DNA from: Bacteroidia bacterium
Lineage (GTDB): Bacteria; Bacteroidota; Bacteroidia; Bacteroidales; BM520
Assembly: GCA_009930445.1 (NCBI GenBank)
Contig: RZYD01000152.1
Location: 1-6,032, forward strand
Direction: 5' to 3'
Length of the DNA: 6,032 bases
Part shown: one piece after another, positions 5,668 through 6,032 of the stretch
How positions within the stretch are numbered: position 1 is the first letter of the stretch
Layout: every line of letters starts with the position of its first letter
Program-made: the position numbers and the translations under genes
The notes under the pieces: generated by a model
Told to the model about the DNA's origin: nothing
Databases searched by the model: none
What the model saw: only the letters and a program-made list of their open reading frames with translations

Positions 5668-6032
5668 ATGAGCGACCTAATCATATACAACACCCCCGAT
5701 GGCAAAAGCTCCATTGCCCTATATGCCAAAGATGGAAGCGTGTGGCTTAACCAAACGCAAATAGCCGAACTTTTTGCCACCTCAAAGCAAAATATTGGGC
5801 AGCATGTATCGAGTATATTAAAAGAGAGTGAGTTAGATGCCGATTCAGTTGTAAAGAATTACTTTACAACTGCCGCCGATGGCAAAAACTATAATGTAAC
5901 GTTTTACTCGCTCGAAATGATTATGGCTATTGGCTTTCGGGTGCGTGGGGTACGTGGCACGCAATTTCGGCAATGGGCAAACCGCAACCTTACCGAGTAT
6001 TTGCGCAAGGGCTTTGTAATGGACGATGAGCG
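5668..6032 (+). CDS. RhuM-family protein, N-terminal part (runs off the right edge)
   Basis: An ATG two bases after the rloC stop opens a frame of 121 codons with no stop before the window ends. The product begins MSDLIIYNTPDGKSSIAL. It shows a helix-turn-helix-like stretch VWLNQTQIAELF...KQNIGQHVSSIL (about 25-51) and then the family pattern YSLEMIMAIGFRVRGVRG (about 80-97), FRQWANRNLTEYL (about 100-112) and KGFVMDDER at the edge. These are characteristic of the RhuM (virulence protein RhuM) family, named from a Salmonella pathogenicity-island gene. Full-length members are roughly 300 residues or more, so only about the first third is here. Its biochemical role is not established. Homologues are frequent between hsd genes, so hsdR may follow. 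The tight spacing suggests cotranscription with rloC. Confidence 0.85.
   Translation, partial: MSDLIIYNTPDGKSSIALYAKDGSVWLNQTQIAELFATSKQNIGQHVSSILKESELDADSVVKNYFTTAADGKNYNVTFYSLEMIMAIGFRVRGVRGTQFRQWANRNLTEYLRKGFVMDDE

Overview
The window looks like Bacteroidota (Bacteroidetes) chromosomal accessory DNA. Evidence for this is a TAnnTTTG-type promoter box at 292-299, the style of the proteins, and a palindromic intergenic repeat with a TGAGCGAAGTCGAA core, which I recall as common in this phylum. It is a phage-defence locus read left to right on the + strand.

Layout. Positions 1-99 are the 3' end of a group II intron: a 34-nt domain V with the AGC triad and a GNRA loop, followed by domain VI. 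Positions 100-335 hold no credible gene. They carry two inverted repeats and a candidate promoter. An apparently co-translated operon follows: hsdM (336-1799, type I N6-adenine methyltransferase subunit), a small GIY-YIG nuclease gene (1796-2104), a paired-hairpin repeat (2118-2181), a remnant second hsdM tail (2182-2232), hsdS (2229-3470, two-TRD specificity subunit), a 732-residue RloC-type anticodon nuclease (3467-5665), and the start of a RhuM-family gene (5668 to the window edge). No hsdR is present. It would have to lie outside the window for a complete type I restriction system.

How the genes work together. HsdM and HsdS should form the sequence-specific methyltransferase that, with HsdR, restricts unmodified DNA. 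RloC combines an SMC-like ATPase, a CPFC zinc hook and a C-terminal R/E/H nuclease triad. Known homologues cut tRNA anticodons, and the family was first noticed inside hsd loci, so here it probably acts as a second, abortive layer. RhuM-like genes often sit in such loci, but their role is not established.

Most notable structure. The hsdM/hsdS junction appears to have been split by a cassette of about 430 bp made of the GIY-YIG gene plus two hairpin units. HsdM now ends in a 15-codon tail (1752-1799), while a diverged homologue of that tail (8/15 residues, 30/48 bases identical) remains just before hsdS. Both tails end in an ATGA stop/start overlap. The cassette therefore seems to have inserted without breaking either neighbour or the translational coupling. 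This is a candidate nuclease-plus-palindrome mobile unit.
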